The notes: a model not told the origin generated them from the letters alone. DNA of 64,000 bases from Oligoflexia bacterium (GCA_020847095.1 JADLCR010000007.1:28034-92033), one strand, 5' to 3'; counted from the first letter of the stretch, positions 14,799 through 25,074 are shown. Program-made: numbers and translations.

Positions 14799-16712
14799 TT
14801 AGTTCACGTCTTTGTAATCGGCGTCGACGACGTCGTCACCGGCTTTGCCTTTAGACTCCGTACCGGAATCGCTCGCTCCACCACCGGATCCACCAGTTCC
14901 GCCACCGCTTCCACCACCGGTTTGCTTATACAATTCGCTGGAGAATTGATGGGACAGGTTTGTCAGTCGTTCATACAAACCCTTCATATCCTCGTACTGG
15001 CTTTTTTCAATAGCTGTTTTAGCTTGGCCGATAACTTCCTTGGCCTGAGTCACATTCTCCGCATTGAGTTTTGCTTCGTTGTCTTTAATGAGCTTTTCCG
15101 TTTGATAAACCAAATTATCCAAGTTGTTTTTGAGCATAATTTGCTCGCGGCGCTGTTTATCAGCTTCGGCATTGGCTTCGGCATCACGTACCATTTTCTT
15201 GATCTCATCTTCGTTTAGGCCACTCGATGCGGTGATCTTGATCGATTGCTCTTTGCCGGTGCCCAAATCCTTCGCCGATACGTGCACAATACCATTGGCA
15301 TCGATATCGAAAGTAACTTCAATTTGGGGCACTCCTCGCGCTGCAGGTGGGATTCCCACAAGTTCAAATCGACCCAAAGTTTTATTGTCCGCCGCCATCT
15401 CGCGCTCACCTTGGATGACATGAATATCCACGCTCGTTTGGCTGTCGGTAGCGGTCGAAAACACTTGAGATTTCTTAGTTGGGATCGTGGTGTTGCGCTC
15501 AATTAACTTAGTCGCCACACCTCCAAGAGTTTCAATTCCGAGACTTAACGGTGTCACATCCAACAGGAGAACGTCTTTAACCTCTCCGGCTAATACGCCG
15601 CCTTGGATAGCTGCTCCTACGGCAACGACCTCATCGGGATTCACACTTCGATTAGGTTCTTTTCCAAAAAATTCTTTTACGATCTTTTGAATTTTAGGAA
15701 TTCGCGTTGAACCCCCAACCAATACGACTTCATCGATTTGGCTTGCAGAAACTCCGGCATCGCTAAGCGCTTTTTTGCAAGGCTCCACAGAGCGTTGAAT
15801 CAAATCATCAACCAACTGCTCAAACTTGGCGCGACTTAATTTTACAGTGAGATGCTTTGGTCCCGAGGCGTCAGCCGTGATAAACGGAAGATTAATCTCG
15901 GTTTCCATTGCCGAGCTAAGTTCAATTTTCGCCTTTTCAGCGGCCTCTTTAAGACGCTGCAACGCCATCTTATCTTTTGAGAGGTCAACGCCCTGGTCTT
16001 TTTTGAATTCCGCAATGAGCCAGTCGATGATTTTATCATCGAAATCGTCACCGCCCAGATGAGTGTCACCATTGGTTGATTTAACTTCTACGACATTGTC
16101 GCCAACTTCTAGAATTGAAATATCAAACGTACCGCCACCAAAGTCATAGATGGCAATTTTTTGTTCTTTTTTCTTATCTAATCCATAGGCAAGTGCGGCA
16201 GCGGTGGGCTCGTTGATAATACGTTTAACTTCGAGTCCTGCAATGCGACCAGCGTCTTTGGTCGCTTGCCTTTGGGCATCGTTAAAGTAAGCCGGAACAG
16301 TGATAACCGCCTCTTTCACTTCATGTCCCAAATAATCTTCTGCGCATTTTTTTAATTTTTGAAGAACAAAGGCTCCAATTTCTTGGGGGCTATAGTCTTT
16401 TCCACGGATATCGAAAGCACATTCATCTTTAAACTGCTTAACCTTGTAAGGAACGCGACGCATTTCATCGTTAACTTCAGTGAATTTACGCCCGATGAAT
16501 CTTTTAGCTGAGTAAATCGTGTTTTCAGGGTTAGTCACCGCTTGGCGCTTGGCAATCTGCCCTACGACCTTTTCGCCATCTTTGGTGAATCCAACCACGC
16601 TTGGAGTTGTGCGTGCCCCTTCTTCGTTAGTGAGTACCTTAGGCACTCCACCTTCTAAGATGGCCACACACGAGTTGGTTGTTCCTAAATCAATTCCGAT
16701 GATCTTACTCAT
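14799..16712 (-). CDS. dnaK: Chaperone DnaK (Hsp70)
   Basis: The 637-residue ATP-driven chaperone shows [13 protein letters not shown], the [22 protein letters not shown] segment, [16 protein letters not shown], and [10 protein letters not shown] in the nucleotide-binding domain (1-385). The substrate-binding domain and helical lid follow, and the tail is glycine-rich, ending in a DnaK-type acidic segment ([11 protein letters not shown]). AAGGAG lies six bases before the ATG. It follows dnaJ by 149 bases on the same strand; grpE is not in the window. No CIRCE palindrome was seen in the gap. Confidence 0.99.
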   Translation of the reverse strand: MSKIIGIDLGTTNSCVAILEGGVPKVLTNEEGARTTPSVVGFTKDGEKVVGQIAKRQAVTNPENTIYSAKRFIGRKFTEVNDEMRRVPYKVKQFKDECAFDIRGKDYSPQEIGAFVLQKLKKCAEDYLGHEVKEAVITVPAYFNDAQRQATKDAGRIAGLEVKRIINEPTAAALAYGLDKKKEQKIAIYDFGGGTFDISILEVGDNVVEVKSTNGDTHLGGDDFDDKIIDWLIAEFKKDQGVDLSKDKMALQRLKEAAEKAKIELSSAMETEINLPFITADASGPKHLTVKLSRAKFEQLVDDLIQRSVEPCKKALSDAGVSASQIDEVVLVGGSTRIPKIQKIVKEFFGKEPNRSVNPDEVVAVGAAIQGGVLAGEVKDVLLLDVTPLSLGIETLGGVATKLIERNTTIPTKKSQVFSTATDSQTSVDIHVIQGEREMAADNKTLGRFELVGIPPAARGVPQIEVTFDIDANGIVHVSAKDLGTGKEQSIKITASSGLNEDEIKKMVRDAEANAEADKQRREQIMLKNNLDNLVYQTEKLIKDNEAKLNAENVTQAKEVIGQAKTAIEKSQYEDMKGLYERLTNLSHQFSSELYKQTGGGSGGGTGGSGGGASDSGTESKGKAGDDVVDADYKDVN

Positions 16713-16861
16713 TTGCTCTCCTTAAACACTTTCTGTCTCTGCTAACAATTCAATTAAAGTTCCTACTCAATACTTAATTTGAGAAGTGATTGGGATTCGT
16801 CAAGTTCTGCAGGCGATTTTTAACTTATGTCCAAACCCTTGATTTTTCAAGATTTTTAGCC

Positions 16862-17998
16862 TTAATGAGACCGCTTGTCAGTGGATTTCTTTTTAAATCT
16901 GTCAAAAAACCCTGTGACCGGTCGATTAACAACATCGTCGGATAGCACGGCAAACTCTCTCATCAGCTCTTCTTGCCTTCGAGTGAGCTTCTTTGGAATT
17001 TTGACTTGAAACTGGATGACATGGTCGCCGCGCCCGTACCCTTTTAACGATGGAAACCCTTGCCCCGGAATTCGCACCTCGTCGCCAGGCTGAGTGCCTT
17101 TTGGCACATCAATAAACTGCCGCCCATTAATCAACTCTACCTCCATGCGAGTTCCAAGTATGGCTTGCGATGCACTGATGACAAGTTTAGAGACGATATC
17201 GTTGTCGACCCGTTCAAAGCGAGGATCCGATGGGACAACAAGCTCAATTAGCAAGTCACCCTTGGCGGCTCCATAATCACCTTCTTCACCTTCTGACTCC
17301 AGGCGGAGCCGACTGCCCGTTTGTACACCAGGGGGAACCTTGACGACGACTTTTCTCAATTCCTTCTTTCGACCGGAGCCATGGCAAGTGCCGCATTTGG
17401 CCTTGATTACCGATCCTTTTCCTTGGCAGTTTGGGCAATGCGTGCGAACGCTGAAAAAACCTTGGGCATGCAAGATTTGTCCGGCACCCTTACAGCGCGT
17501 GCACACATCCGGCTGAGTGCCCGCTTTAGCGCCCGTGCCTTTGCATGACTCGCAGTTAACTTCTCTCTCGAATCGAATTTCTTTTTCGCAACCTCGAGCG
17601 GATTCCACAAAACTGACTTCAAGGGTTGTGCTCAGGTCTCCCCCGCGGCGAGGACGCCTTGACCGAGAAGAACGGCCTTCAGCCTGGGCTCCAAAATCTC
17701 CAAAAAATCCTTCAAAAATATCTCCAAAGGCTGAAAATATATCTTCGACGTTTTCGAATTGGTGTCCGCTAAACCCTCGGTTGCCGGCGGTGGATCCAAA
17801 CGTGTCGTATTGGCGCCGGCGTTGCGGGTCACCTAACACCTCGTAGGCTTGGGCCGCTTCTTTGAACTTGTCCTCTGCTTCTTTAGAACCTGGATTTTTA
17901 TCTGGGTGAAATTTGAACGCGAGTTTTCGGTATGCTTTCTTGATTTCCTCTTGGCTTGCATTTTTGGAAACGCCCAATGTTTTGTAATAATCTAGCAT
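16862..17998 (-). CDS. dnaJ: Chaperone DnaJ (Hsp40)
   Basis: The 378-residue type I DnaJ has a J domain (1-70) with the HPD motif in KFHPDKNPG, which stimulates DnaK ATPase, then a G/F region. Four CxxCxGxG zinc repeats follow ([32 protein letters not shown]), then the C-terminal substrate-binding domains. It precedes dnaK, the reverse of the common dnaK-dnaJ order. A TTGACA box overlaps the stop of the upstream gene, but no good -10 follows at the right distance, so the promoter is uncertain. AAGGGA serves as Shine-Dalgarno. Confidence 0.98.
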   Translation of the reverse strand: MLDYYKTLGVSKNASQEEIKKAYRKLAFKFHPDKNPGSKEAEDKFKEAAQAYEVLGDPQRRRQYDTFGSTAGNRGFSGHQFENVEDIFSAFGDIFEGFFGDFGAQAEGRSSRSRRPRRGGDLSTTLEVSFVESARGCEKEIRFEREVNCESCKGTGAKAGTQPDVCTRCKGAGQILHAQGFFSVRTHCPNCQGKGSVIKAKCGTCHGSGRKKELRKVVVKVPPGVQTGSRLRLESEGEEGDYGAAKGDLLIELVVPSDPRFERVDNDIVSKLVISASQAILGTRMEVELINGRQFIDVPKGTQPGDEVRIPGQGFPSLKGYGRGDHVIQFQVKIPKKLTRRQEELMREFAVLSDDVVNRPVTGFFDRFKKKSTDKRSH

Positions 17999-18042
17999 AC
18001 ACGTATCCCTTTTAATTAATTTGGGAATTCAATATTAACTTG

Positions 18043-18738
18043 TCAAGGACGCGAACAAGGAACGGAAAGCTTAGGGAGTTCGCCTCTTTCGCGAGCTTTT
18101 TTAAGATCATCCAATCGCCATTTAAATCTAATTTCATAGGATGTCCCCTTAAAACGCTCTAAGGCATCTTCCAAGACGGACTGGGCAAGATCGTATTGCC
18201 CAGAGGCAATCATGATTCTGCCGGCTAACGCCTCAATCCACTTTGGACCGCCCGCTTGAGCCGCTTTCACGAGGTAGGTGGCAGCTTTGGGACAGTCTCC
18301 CAACTCAAATAAATAGTGATAGCCCGCACGATACAAGAGAGGCCAATCGTCAGGAAAATTTTCCGCACCTCGATCATAAATAATAGCCGCACCTACTTTA
18401 TCTTCAACCAGTACGCTTAAAACCGTATTTCCGGCACGATAGGCAATTTTATAACGCGGATCCAAGGTTGTAATCCCGTCAAGCATTTGAAAAACCCAAC
18501 CTTTTTCGGTCTTTTCAGGTTCTTTAAAATCAATATTTTGAATAAGCCTTAACCAAAGAAGGTCAGCCACTAATAGATTTTGTCCAAGAATCACGTGCTT
18601 TAAAATCTGGGCGGGAATGGCGAGTGGTGCACTTTTATTGCCCAGAGCCTCAATGTGGCTTTGACCATTTTGAATTTGAACGACCACGAACAAGGCAATA
18701 AGAATGACAATGACTCGAACGACTGATTTGAGCTTCAT
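18043..18738 (-). CDS. Membrane-anchored TPR-like protein next to the pilin gene
   Basis: The 231-residue product has an N-terminal hydrophobic helix (about 6-24, 'VVRVIVILIALFVVVQI') that anchors it or acts as an uncleaved signal. Helical repeat-like segments follow ('LDPRYKIAYRAGNTVLSVL', 'FPDDWPLLYRAGYHYLFELGDCPKAATYLVKAA', 'ASGQYDLAQSVLEDALERF') that read as degenerate TPRs. This points to a periplasmic protein-interaction role. It lies 78 bases after pilA, just beyond the pilA terminator, with almost no room for its own promoter, so it probably depends on read-through. A link to pilus assembly is inferred from position only. Confidence 0.7.
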   Translation of the reverse strand: MKLKSVVRVIVILIALFVVVQIQNGQSHIEALGNKSAPLAIPAQILKHVILGQNLLVADLLWLRLIQNIDFKEPEKTEKGWVFQMLDGITTLDPRYKIAYRAGNTVLSVLVEDKVGAAIIYDRGAENFPDDWPLLYRAGYHYLFELGDCPKAATYLVKAAQAGGPKWIEALAGRIMIASGQYDLAQSVLEDALERFKGTSYEIRFKWRLDDLKKARERGELPKLSVPCSRP

Positions 18739-18759
18739 AATATTACGATAACCGAAGGT

Positions 18760-18790
18760 AAAAAAAATGGAGAGGAAAAATCCTCTCCAT
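18760..18790 (-). terminator. Rho-independent terminator of pilA
   Basis: On the minus strand ATGGAGAGGA pairs with TCCTCTCCAT around a four-base T loop and is followed by eight T residues. It lies 26 bases after the pilA stop. This is a strong terminator, which would allow pilA mRNA to be abundant while limiting the gene behind it. Confidence 0.9.
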
Positions 18791-18816
18791 TTCGAATCTC
18801 CGCAGTTTCAAAGATC

Positions 18817-19386
18817 TTAGAGCGCACCATTAAGTGTGTTAGCCAAGATCTTGTTCTCATTAATTTCCCAAGTGTCGTCACTGGTACCGTTAATTCGGCC
18901 GTTAGCTTGAGCAACAAATGAGCTTGGAACTGTACCAGCAGTATTAGCCACTGATGGTGCAAGTGCCGCAGCTGTAGACGCCGCTACGCCGCAAACCCAG
19001 GTTTCTGCAAATGTGCAGATGTTACCAGGGCTAGCGTCTTGAGCGACACCGTCACAAGCTGCTGTACAGCCATCCGTGCCCTGAGGGCCACCAGCGGGCT
19101 GTGTAGCAGGAAAGTCTTCACCAGCAGCAAAGCCAACGTTGTAATTAAGTCGACCGTCTGGAGCAAATCCCACCGCATCAAAGCGTGTGTTGAAGGTTGA
19201 GAACTCGGCTTGATACGCTTTTTCAGCCGTATAAATGCCGCTCAAATTTGCCTTCGCTTCGGACTGTTTCGCTTTGAGCTGGAATTTTTGGTAATTTGGA
19301 ACCGCGATGGCGGCCAAGATACCAATAATGGCCACAACGATCATAAGCTCAATGAGCGAAAAGCCTTTTTGGTTTAACGTTTTCAT
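18817..19386 (-). CDS. pilA: Type IV major pilin precursor
   Basis: The 189-residue prepilin has a short leader MKTLNQKG that is cut before [22 protein letters not shown], the hydrophobic helix that packs the pilus core; Glu at mature position 5 is present. The globular part (about 60-189) is Ala/Gly-rich with four cysteines ([17 protein letters not shown]) that could make two disulfides. The ATG at 19386 is chosen over the track's upstream start because GGGGAGG lies just before it and it gives a normal leader length. It is followed by a terminator and lies 320 bases downstream of pilR, so it is a separate transcription unit. Confidence 0.95.
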   Translation of the reverse strand: MKTLNQKGFSLIELMIVVAIIGILAAIAVPNYQKFQLKAKQSEAKANLSGIYTAEKAYQAEFSTFNTRFDAVGFAPDGRLNYNVGFAAGEDFPATQPAGGPQGTDGCTAACDGVAQDASPGNICTFAETWVCGVAASTAAALAPSVANTAGTVPSSFVAQANGRINGTSDDTWEINENKILANTLNGAL

Positions 19387-19706
19387 AGGTTTCCTCCCCT
19401 TTTTTACGTTCAAAAACAACTCAAGGAAGTCTCAAAAACTATTAAGTTTAAACGGACACCCCTGATTCCCTGCTTTCCATTAGTTCAAGCCCTATACCAA
19501 AAGGGGGCTTGAAATTATTACAGAATTTGGATTTCAATCTTACGTTCAAATCGCATATATTTGATTAGACAAAGATTGAAGCTTCCCACGGGCACGATGT
19601 CAAAAACTTCGACTCAATTATAAACTATTGAAAGAATTGAATAATGTGACGGCGCACGACCCCTTGCCGAAATTCAACCCAAACCAAGGGCCGCAAAATG
19701 TCACTT
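19387..19706. other. pilR-pilA intergenic region (320 bases)
   Basis: No ORF is convincing here. It should hold the pilA promoter and 5' leader. A 9-bp palindrome and a weak sigma-54-like match are listed separately. No strong sigma-70 promoter with correct spacing was found on the minus strand. Confidence 0.5.
19484..19513 (-). promoter_or_regulatory. Palindrome overlapping a weak sigma-54-like box upstream of pilA
   Basis: ttcaagccc (19484-19492) and gggcttgaa (19505-19513) are exact inverted copies. Overlapping them on the minus strand, TTGGTATAGGGCTTGA has the GG-N10-G spacing of a -24/-12 promoter, but it has GA where GC is expected. PilR-type proteins activate sigma-54 at pilA in other bacteria. 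The match here is incomplete; the palindrome may instead be an operator or an mRNA hairpin. Confidence 0.35.
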
Positions 19707-21116
19707 TTAATCGTCGACGAGCTCTTCGTCGCCGGGGCCAGTTAATCCATATTTCTCCACTCGATACCGCATGGATCTAAACGTAATTCCTAAAAGCTTG
19801 GCGGCCCGCTTTTTAACACCGTTGGCGCGATGGATCGCTTTGATCAAAATTTCCTTTTCAATCTGTCCTACGACCTTTTCTAGATCTAAGCCATCTTCGC
19901 CCACTTCAATTTCGAAGGCGGAGACAATGCGTCGGCCACCACCAGAGGTGGAAACTAGAGGCGGCAAACTTTCAGGAAGAATAGTGGCACCGGCCTCAAG
20001 GGCTACGGTTCTTTCAATGATGTTTTCAAGTTCCCTGACGTTTCCGGGGTAATCGTACTTCTTGAGAGTTTCCATTGCTTCTACAGAAATTGATTTGATG
20101 CCTTTTGAAAGCCTTGAATTATATTTGTCCAAAAAGTGCTTAGCCAAAATCGGAATGTCCTCACGACGATCTCGCAAGTTGGGCGATTTAATCTGAATAA
20201 CGTTGAGCCGATAAAACAGGTCTTCTCTAAAACGCCCCGCTTTTACTTCTGCTTCCAAATCTCGGTTCGTGGCCGCCACGATTCGCACTTCGACTTTGAT
20301 GTCATCGGTACCACCAACCATTCTAATCACACGTTCTTGAATGGCACGTAAGAGTTTGACCTGAATAGAAAGCGGAAGCTCACCGATTTCGTCTAAAAAT
20401 AGCGTTCCACCATTAGCGACCTCGAACAATCCTACTTTATCGACGATAGCCCCAGTGAAGGATCCCTTCTTATGACCAAACATCTCGCTTTCCATCAAAG
20501 TTTCAGGAATCGCGCCACAATTAACCGTCACAAATGGCCGGTCTTTAAGGGGACCATTGTAGTGAATCGCCTTGGCGATGAGTTCCTTTCCAGTTCCCGA
20601 TTCTCCGGTGATCAAAACGTTGGTGGCCGTTTGGGAAACTCTTTGAATGAGGTCAAAAATTTTATGCATTGGGGGACTATTGCCGATGATGTTGTTAAAG
20701 CTATTTTCTTTGTTGAGCTCTTTTTTGAGCTGAATATTTTCTGTTTCCAATTTTTTACTTTTGAGTGCGTTGGCAATAAGAATTCGAACTTCATCAATCT
20801 TAAAGGGTTTTGTAATGTAATCGTAGGCCCCTAGCTTCATGGCCTCAACAGCAGTTTCAGTGGTTCCAAAGGCCGTGATCATCATAAAAACGGTATCAGG
20901 AGTGAGATCTTTGCTGTATTTGAGAAGTTCGATTCCGGTCACATGAGGCATTTGGAGATCAGAAATGACCATGTTAAAACTTTTTTTCTTCAAGAGTTCT
21001 TGAGCCTTCTTGCCGTCTTCAGCAAGCGTGACTTCATAGCCCTCTTTTTTCAACATGATGTCGAGAAACTCGCGGATGCTTTCTTCGTCGTCAACTACCA
21101 GTATTCTGGCTTTCAT
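19707..21116 (-). CDS. pilR: PilR-type sigma-54-dependent response regulator
   Basis: The 469-residue NtrC-family activator has a receiver domain (1-115; ILVVDDEES, phospho-Asp in VISDLQMP, Lys in YITKPF). The AAA+ domain (about 140-380) has Walker A GESGTGKE, the sigma-54 contact loop GSFTGA, Walker B GGTLFLDEIGEL and R-finger region RFREDLFYRLNV. The C-terminal Fis-type helix-turn-helix is near 425-460 (NGVKKRAAKLLGITFRSMRYRVEKYG). It overlaps pilS by 26 bases and precedes pilA. The natural target would be pilA transcription. Confidence 0.94.
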   Translation of the reverse strand: MKARILVVDDEESIREFLDIMLKKEGYEVTLAEDGKKAQELLKKKSFNMVISDLQMPHVTGIELLKYSKDLTPDTVFMMITAFGTTETAVEAMKLGAYDYITKPFKIDEVRILIANALKSKKLETENIQLKKELNKENSFNNIIGNSPPMHKIFDLIQRVSQTATNVLITGESGTGKELIAKAIHYNGPLKDRPFVTVNCGAIPETLMESEMFGHKKGSFTGAIVDKVGLFEVANGGTLFLDEIGELPLSIQVKLLRAIQERVIRMVGGTDDIKVEVRIVAATNRDLEAEVKAGRFREDLFYRLNVIQIKSPNLRDRREDIPILAKHFLDKYNSRLSKGIKSISVEAMETLKKYDYPGNVRELENIIERTVALEAGATILPESLPPLVSTSGGGRRIVSAFEIEVGEDGLDLEKVVGQIEKEILIKAIHRANGVKKRAAKLLGITFRSMRYRVEKYGLTGPGDEELVDD

Positions 21117-22764
21117 GGGTGCCTGCTCTCCTTTGAGTCACATGATGAAATTGTACCGTAAATTCAGTGCCATTGCCTTCACGACTTTCAACAAAGACGC
21201 CGGCGTCGTGCATTTCGAAAATCTTGTGAACCGTGGCCAGACCAAGGCCTGTGCCACGCGGCTTAGTTGTAAAGAAAGGTTCAAATAGCCGCTTCAAAGT
21301 TTGATCGCTCATGCCATGACCTTGGTCAGAAACATGAACGACAAAATCGTCATTCTCAAAATCAGTAGTCACGGTGAGTTTGCCCGTAGGGTTATCTTGC
21401 ATAGCTTGATACGCATTAATCACTAAATTCAAAAAGGCCTGTTTCAATTTGTTTCGGTCACCAATGACCACGGCTTGGGCCTTGTATCTTTTTTCTTGGG
21501 TAACGGTTTGAGGAAGACTCTTATTCAGTTTCACGATCTCTAATACTTCATCTAGAATTTGAACCACTTTGCATTCTTCGTTTTTCTTTTGATCAGGTCT
21601 CACGAATTCCAAAAATTCCGTAATAAACCCATTAAGTCTGGCCACCTCTTTGAGCATGATTTCCATTAGCTTTGCTTGCTCGGCCGTTTTCGGCCCAAGG
21701 GAGTCTCGCAAGAGCTCAATGCTTCCGCTAATGCTTGCCAATGGATTTCTGATCTCATGAGCGATGCCCGCGGCAAGCTTTCCAACGGCGGCTAGCTTCT
21801 CTTGTCTTCGCATGGCATTTTCAAGGCGTAAGATCTCAGTCAAATCTTGAAATATAATTATAAATCCACCCACGCCACCACTATCGTCCGCCAGTGGCGA
21901 AATACTCATCCCCAACAAGATTCGCTCGCCATTTTGAAGAGTATGCCTAAATTCATGGCGCCCCTCCAAACCTTTGATCTCTGAGGTTTGGTTTGCACGA
22001 TTCTTGATTAACTCTTCGCATCCTGGGATCACGTCGTTTAAAGATTTTCCAGCAAACGCTCCTAAACCTAAGATGCGCCCTGCCGACTTATTTGAAAGAA
22101 TCACTTTGTAATCATTTGAGACTGTAATGAGACCACTTGAAATGTTTTCGAGAATGATTTGATTTATATCTTTTAGAGCTTTGATGTCGCGGGTTTTAGT
22201 CTTAAGCTCCAAGCCCATGAAATTGATTTGTTCACTTAAATAGCCCGATAGCCCAGCGACGGCAAAAAAGGCGAGATTATTCAGGCCCACAGCATAGTAA
22301 AGGGTCTGCCCTTGAAGTGTGGGGCCCATAATAAGAACCGCGCTAAAACAAACGCTTGTAAAAAGGGCAATGGCAAATGCGCCGGATCGTTGAAAAACAA
22401 GACTGCAAAGTAAAATATTAACTAAGAATAAAAAGAGAAAAATGGACTGGTGAATACCCGTGATCAATACAAGGGCTGTTATAAAAACCGTATCAAAGGC
22501 AAATAGAAATCCAGTCGGGACAACAAGCCTTTGAGTGTTTTCAAAAAAATAGAGGTAAATGGAATTAAGAGCAAAAGCTGTAATGACTAGAATATAAAAT
22601 GGGAAGAGACCTCCGGTATCGAAAAATTGGGGCTGCCTGAGTTGGTACAGAACTGTAATCAGCAAAATCGCATAGAGAAAGGCAATACGAATTCCGGCAA
22701 CCAATAGTACCCGGCCCCGATGTTTTTCTAAATCTGGAGAGCGAACCGACCACGACCAGCTCAT
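21091..22764 (-). CDS. pilS: PilS-type sensor histidine kinase
   Basis: The 557-residue kinase has six hydrophobic helices within about residues 20-190, the usual PilS membrane domain that senses pilin in the inner membrane. It continues with a PAS domain (about 205-320, 'LENISSGLITVSNDYKVILSN'), HisKA with the phospho-His in AAGIAHEIRNPLASISG, and HATPase_c with N box NAYQAM, DQGHGMS and GTGLGLATV. Its ATG overlaps the pilC stop by four bases and its end overlaps pilR by 26, so the kinase-regulator pair is tightly coupled with the pilus machine genes. Confidence 0.93.
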   Translation of the reverse strand: MSWSWSVRSPDLEKHRGRVLLVAGIRIAFLYAILLITVLYQLRQPQFFDTGGLFPFYILVITAFALNSIYLYFFENTQRLVVPTGFLFAFDTVFITALVLITGIHQSIFLFLFLVNILLCSLVFQRSGAFAIALFTSVCFSAVLIMGPTLQGQTLYYAVGLNNLAFFAVAGLSGYLSEQINFMGLELKTKTRDIKALKDINQIILENISSGLITVSNDYKVILSNKSAGRILGLGAFAGKSLNDVIPGCEELIKNRANQTSEIKGLEGRHEFRHTLQNGERILLGMSISPLADDSGGVGGFIIIFQDLTEILRLENAMRRQEKLAAVGKLAAGIAHEIRNPLASISGSIELLRDSLGPKTAEQAKLMEIMLKEVARLNGFITEFLEFVRPDQKKNEECKVVQILDEVLEIVKLNKSLPQTVTQEKRYKAQAVVIGDRNKLKQAFLNLVINAYQAMQDNPTGKLTVTTDFENDDFVVHVSDQGHGMSDQTLKRLFEPFFTTKPRGTGLGLATVHKIFEMHDAGVFVESREGNGTEFTVQFHHVTQRRAGTHESQNTGS

Positions 22765-23993
22765 TTGACAGATCCAGCAAGATCGAAAATGGGCAGATAC
22801 ATGGCGATGACCAGCACGGCAATAATTCCCCCTAAAAACACCATCATAAGTGGTTCCATAATTGACGTGAGGGCTCCTACAGCGTAATCCACTTCGTCTT
22901 CATAGAAATCCGCAATCTTACCCATCATGGTGTCCATGGTTCCTGTGGCCTCACCAACACCAATCATTTGGACCACCATGGTTGGGATGTAGGGTTCTTG
23001 AGACAAAGGCTGGGTAATACTTCGCCCTTCGCCGATAGCAACTTTTGATCTTAAAATGGCCTGCTCTAATACATAATTCCCGACAACGTTTGAACAGATA
23101 TCAAGAGCATCTAAAATTCCAACTCCACACCCAAGCATCGTCGACATGGTTCTTGTGAATCGAGCGATGGCTCCTTTTTGAATGAGTGAACCCATGACAG
23201 GAATTTGAAGAAAGACCGTATCGCAAATGCGACGTCCTTCTTTTGAATCGTAAAACCGTTTAACCGCAAAAATGATTCCCGCAATAGTGCCAAGTACGAT
23301 GATGTAATGATCTCTCAGAAAATGAGAAGCATTGACCACCATCTGAGTCAGCGCCGGAAGCTCTCGCCCAGCTCCTTTAAAAAGTGATTCAAACTTGGGA
23401 ATGACAAATGTGAGAAGAAGGGTCACCACAATCATAGAAACAAACAAAATACCGGCAGGGTACCAAAGGGCACCGGTAATTTTACCTTTGAGCTTCACAC
23501 TTTTTTCGATATAGGCCGCCAGCCTTTGTAAGATGGTATCAAGCACACCGCCCTCTTCGCCAGCCCGAACGAGGCTTACGTAAAGACGGTCAAATATTTT
23601 GGGCCAACCCTCCATTGAATCGGCGAGACGTTGCCCTCCTTCGAGCTTAGAGCGAATGGACCCTAAGGCGATTTTGAGGGCACGATCGGAGATTTGCCCC
23701 GCTAGTAAATCAATCGCTTGCACGATGGGAATTCCAGAATTAATCATGGTCGCAAATTGCCGAGTAAAAACTTGGAGCTCCTTAGTTTTGACCTTTGGTT
23801 CAAGACCAAACCAAGCAAAAATAGAGTTGCCGCCTGTACTTGTGGCCCCTGGCGAGCCTTTCTCGACGACCTTAAGAGGAATGATGCGCTGAGCGCGCAG
23901 TTTAACTCGAGCCTCTGTTTCGCTGCTCGCTTCGATTTGGCCCTTTATGCTACGGCCGTTTGAAGTTTTCCCCTGAAATACGTAAGCTTTCAT
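22761..23993 (-). CDS. pilC: Type IV pilus inner-membrane platform protein
   Basis: The 410-residue polytopic protein couples the cytoplasmic motors to pilin insertion. It has two T2SSF domains (about 75-195 and 275-400) with 'FTRQFATMINSGIPIVQAIDLLAGQ' and 'FTRTMSTMLGCGVGILDALDICSNVVGN', and three main transmembrane helices near 175-200, 225-245 and 380-400. The cytoplasmic N-terminus (YVFQGKTSNGRSIKGQIEA) is typical. It lies 13 bases after pilT. Confidence 0.96.
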   Translation of the reverse strand: MKAYVFQGKTSNGRSIKGQIEASSETEARVKLRAQRIIPLKVVEKGSPGATSTGGNSIFAWFGLEPKVKTKELQVFTRQFATMINSGIPIVQAIDLLAGQISDRALKIALGSIRSKLEGGQRLADSMEGWPKIFDRLYVSLVRAGEEGGVLDTILQRLAAYIEKSVKLKGKITGALWYPAGILFVSMIVVTLLLTFVIPKFESLFKGAGRELPALTQMVVNASHFLRDHYIIVLGTIAGIIFAVKRFYDSKEGRRICDTVFLQIPVMGSLIQKGAIARFTRTMSTMLGCGVGILDALDICSNVVGNYVLEQAILRSKVAIGEGRSITQPLSQEPYIPTMVVQMIGVGEATGTMDTMMGKIADFYEDEVDYAVGALTSIMEPLMMVFLGGIIAVLVIAMYLPIFDLAGSVK

Positions 23994-24006
23994 CTTCTAC
24001 TCTTTT

Positions 24007-25074
24007 TTATAGACCAGCTTTTTTGAGTAGCCCGTCTAGTTCCTCTGGATCACTGCTTGCTTCAAAAGCGGCCTTCATTGATACTTTGCGACGGACCAAA
24101 AGATTCATAATGCTTTGGTTCATAGTGACCATTCCTGTTTGGTTTTGACCCATCTGCATGTGGCTATAGAGCTGATGGAGCTTATCCTCACGAATGAGGT
24201 TTCTTACGGCCGCATTTGGAATGAGCACCTCTGAAATGAGCGCTCTCTTACCGTCAACAGCTGGAACTAACTCTTGGCAAATGACGGCTTGAAGCACAAA
24301 GCTCAATAAAATTCGGATTCGATTTTGCTGATCCCCACTAAAAATGGAGACCATGCGATTAATTGTTTGAATGGCCGAGTTTGTATGGAGTGTGGCAAAA
24401 ACCAAATGTCCCGTTTCGGCGATATTCAATGCGGTCTCTACGGTTTCTAAATCTCTAAGTTCTCCGATGAGGACGTAGTCGGGATCTTCACGCAAGGCAT
24501 AGCGAAGGGCGTTTTTAAAACTCCATGTGTCGGGGCCCACTTCCCGTTGATTGACAATACAGTTCTTGTGTTGGTGAAGGTATTCAATCGGATCCTCTAT
24601 GGTGAGAATATGCCCGTATTGTTCTTCGTTGATTTTATCCAGCAAAGCCGCAATGGTTGTGGATTTTCCAGATCCCGTGGGACCAGTTACGAGCACAAGG
24701 CCATTCTTTTTATTAGTGAGCTCGCCCACAACAGGAGGTAATCCAAGATCTTTGAGCGAAGGAATATTGTACGGAACCCGTCTGAATACCCCCGCTACGG
24801 CTCCTCGCTGATAGTAAAGGTTAGCCCTAAATCGCGCCAACCCCTTAATACCAAAACTGAGATCAAGCTCTTTGTGCTCTTCAAATTTGCTTTTCTGATT
24901 ATCCGTCAAAATGCTGTAACAAAGCTGCTTGGTATCAGCGCTTGAGAGATCTGGTGATTTCACTCTTACCATTTTGCCATGAATCCGAAGGCAAGGCGGT
25001 GAGGCCGTGGTTAAATGCAAATCACTGGAATTTTGCTCAACCATGGTTTTGAGTAAACTGTGCAAACTTATCAC
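24007..25074 (-). CDS. pilT: Twitching-motility retraction ATPase
   Basis: The 355-residue hexameric ATPase depolymerises the pilus. It shows the PAS-like N-domain, Walker A GPTGSGKSTTIAALLD, the Asp box, Walker B 'DPDYVLIGELRDLETVETAL' and the His box 'GHLVFATLHTNSA'. The start is a GTG overlapping the pilB stop (GTGA), with AAAGGA six bases before it. Its direct coupling to pilB implies matched production of extension and retraction motors. Confidence 0.96.
   Translation of the reverse strand: MISLHSLLKTMVEQNSSDLHLTTASPPCLRIHGKMVRVKSPDLSSADTKQLCYSILTDNQKSKFEEHKELDLSFGIKGLARFRANLYYQRGAVAGVFRRVPYNIPSLKDLGLPPVVGELTNKKNGLVLVTGPTGSGKSTTIAALLDKINEEQYGHILTIEDPIEYLHQHKNCIVNQREVGPDTWSFKNALRYALREDPDYVLIGELRDLETVETALNIAETGHLVFATLHTNSAIQTINRMVSIFSGDQQNRIRILLSFVLQAVICQELVPAVDGKRALISEVLIPNAAVRNLIREDKLHQLYSHMQMGQNQTGMVTMNQSIMNLLVRRKVSMKAAFEASSDPEELDGLLKKAGL

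Noticed and set aside
15215-16072. Several ORFs antisense to or out of frame within dnaK
   Set aside because: They are shadows of the highly biased dnaK reading frame and have no starts or domains of their own.
16713-16861. CIRCE element or sigma-32 promoter between dnaJ and dnaK
   Set aside because: No TTAGCACTC-N9-GAGTGCTAA palindrome is present. A CTTGAAA stretch exists but no CCCCAT-like -10 at the right distance; it is part of a short CTTGA/TCAAG hairpin.
18735-18962. 75-codon ORF over the pilA 3' end and its terminator
   Set aside because: It runs through the pilA terminator hairpin and is out of frame within pilA.
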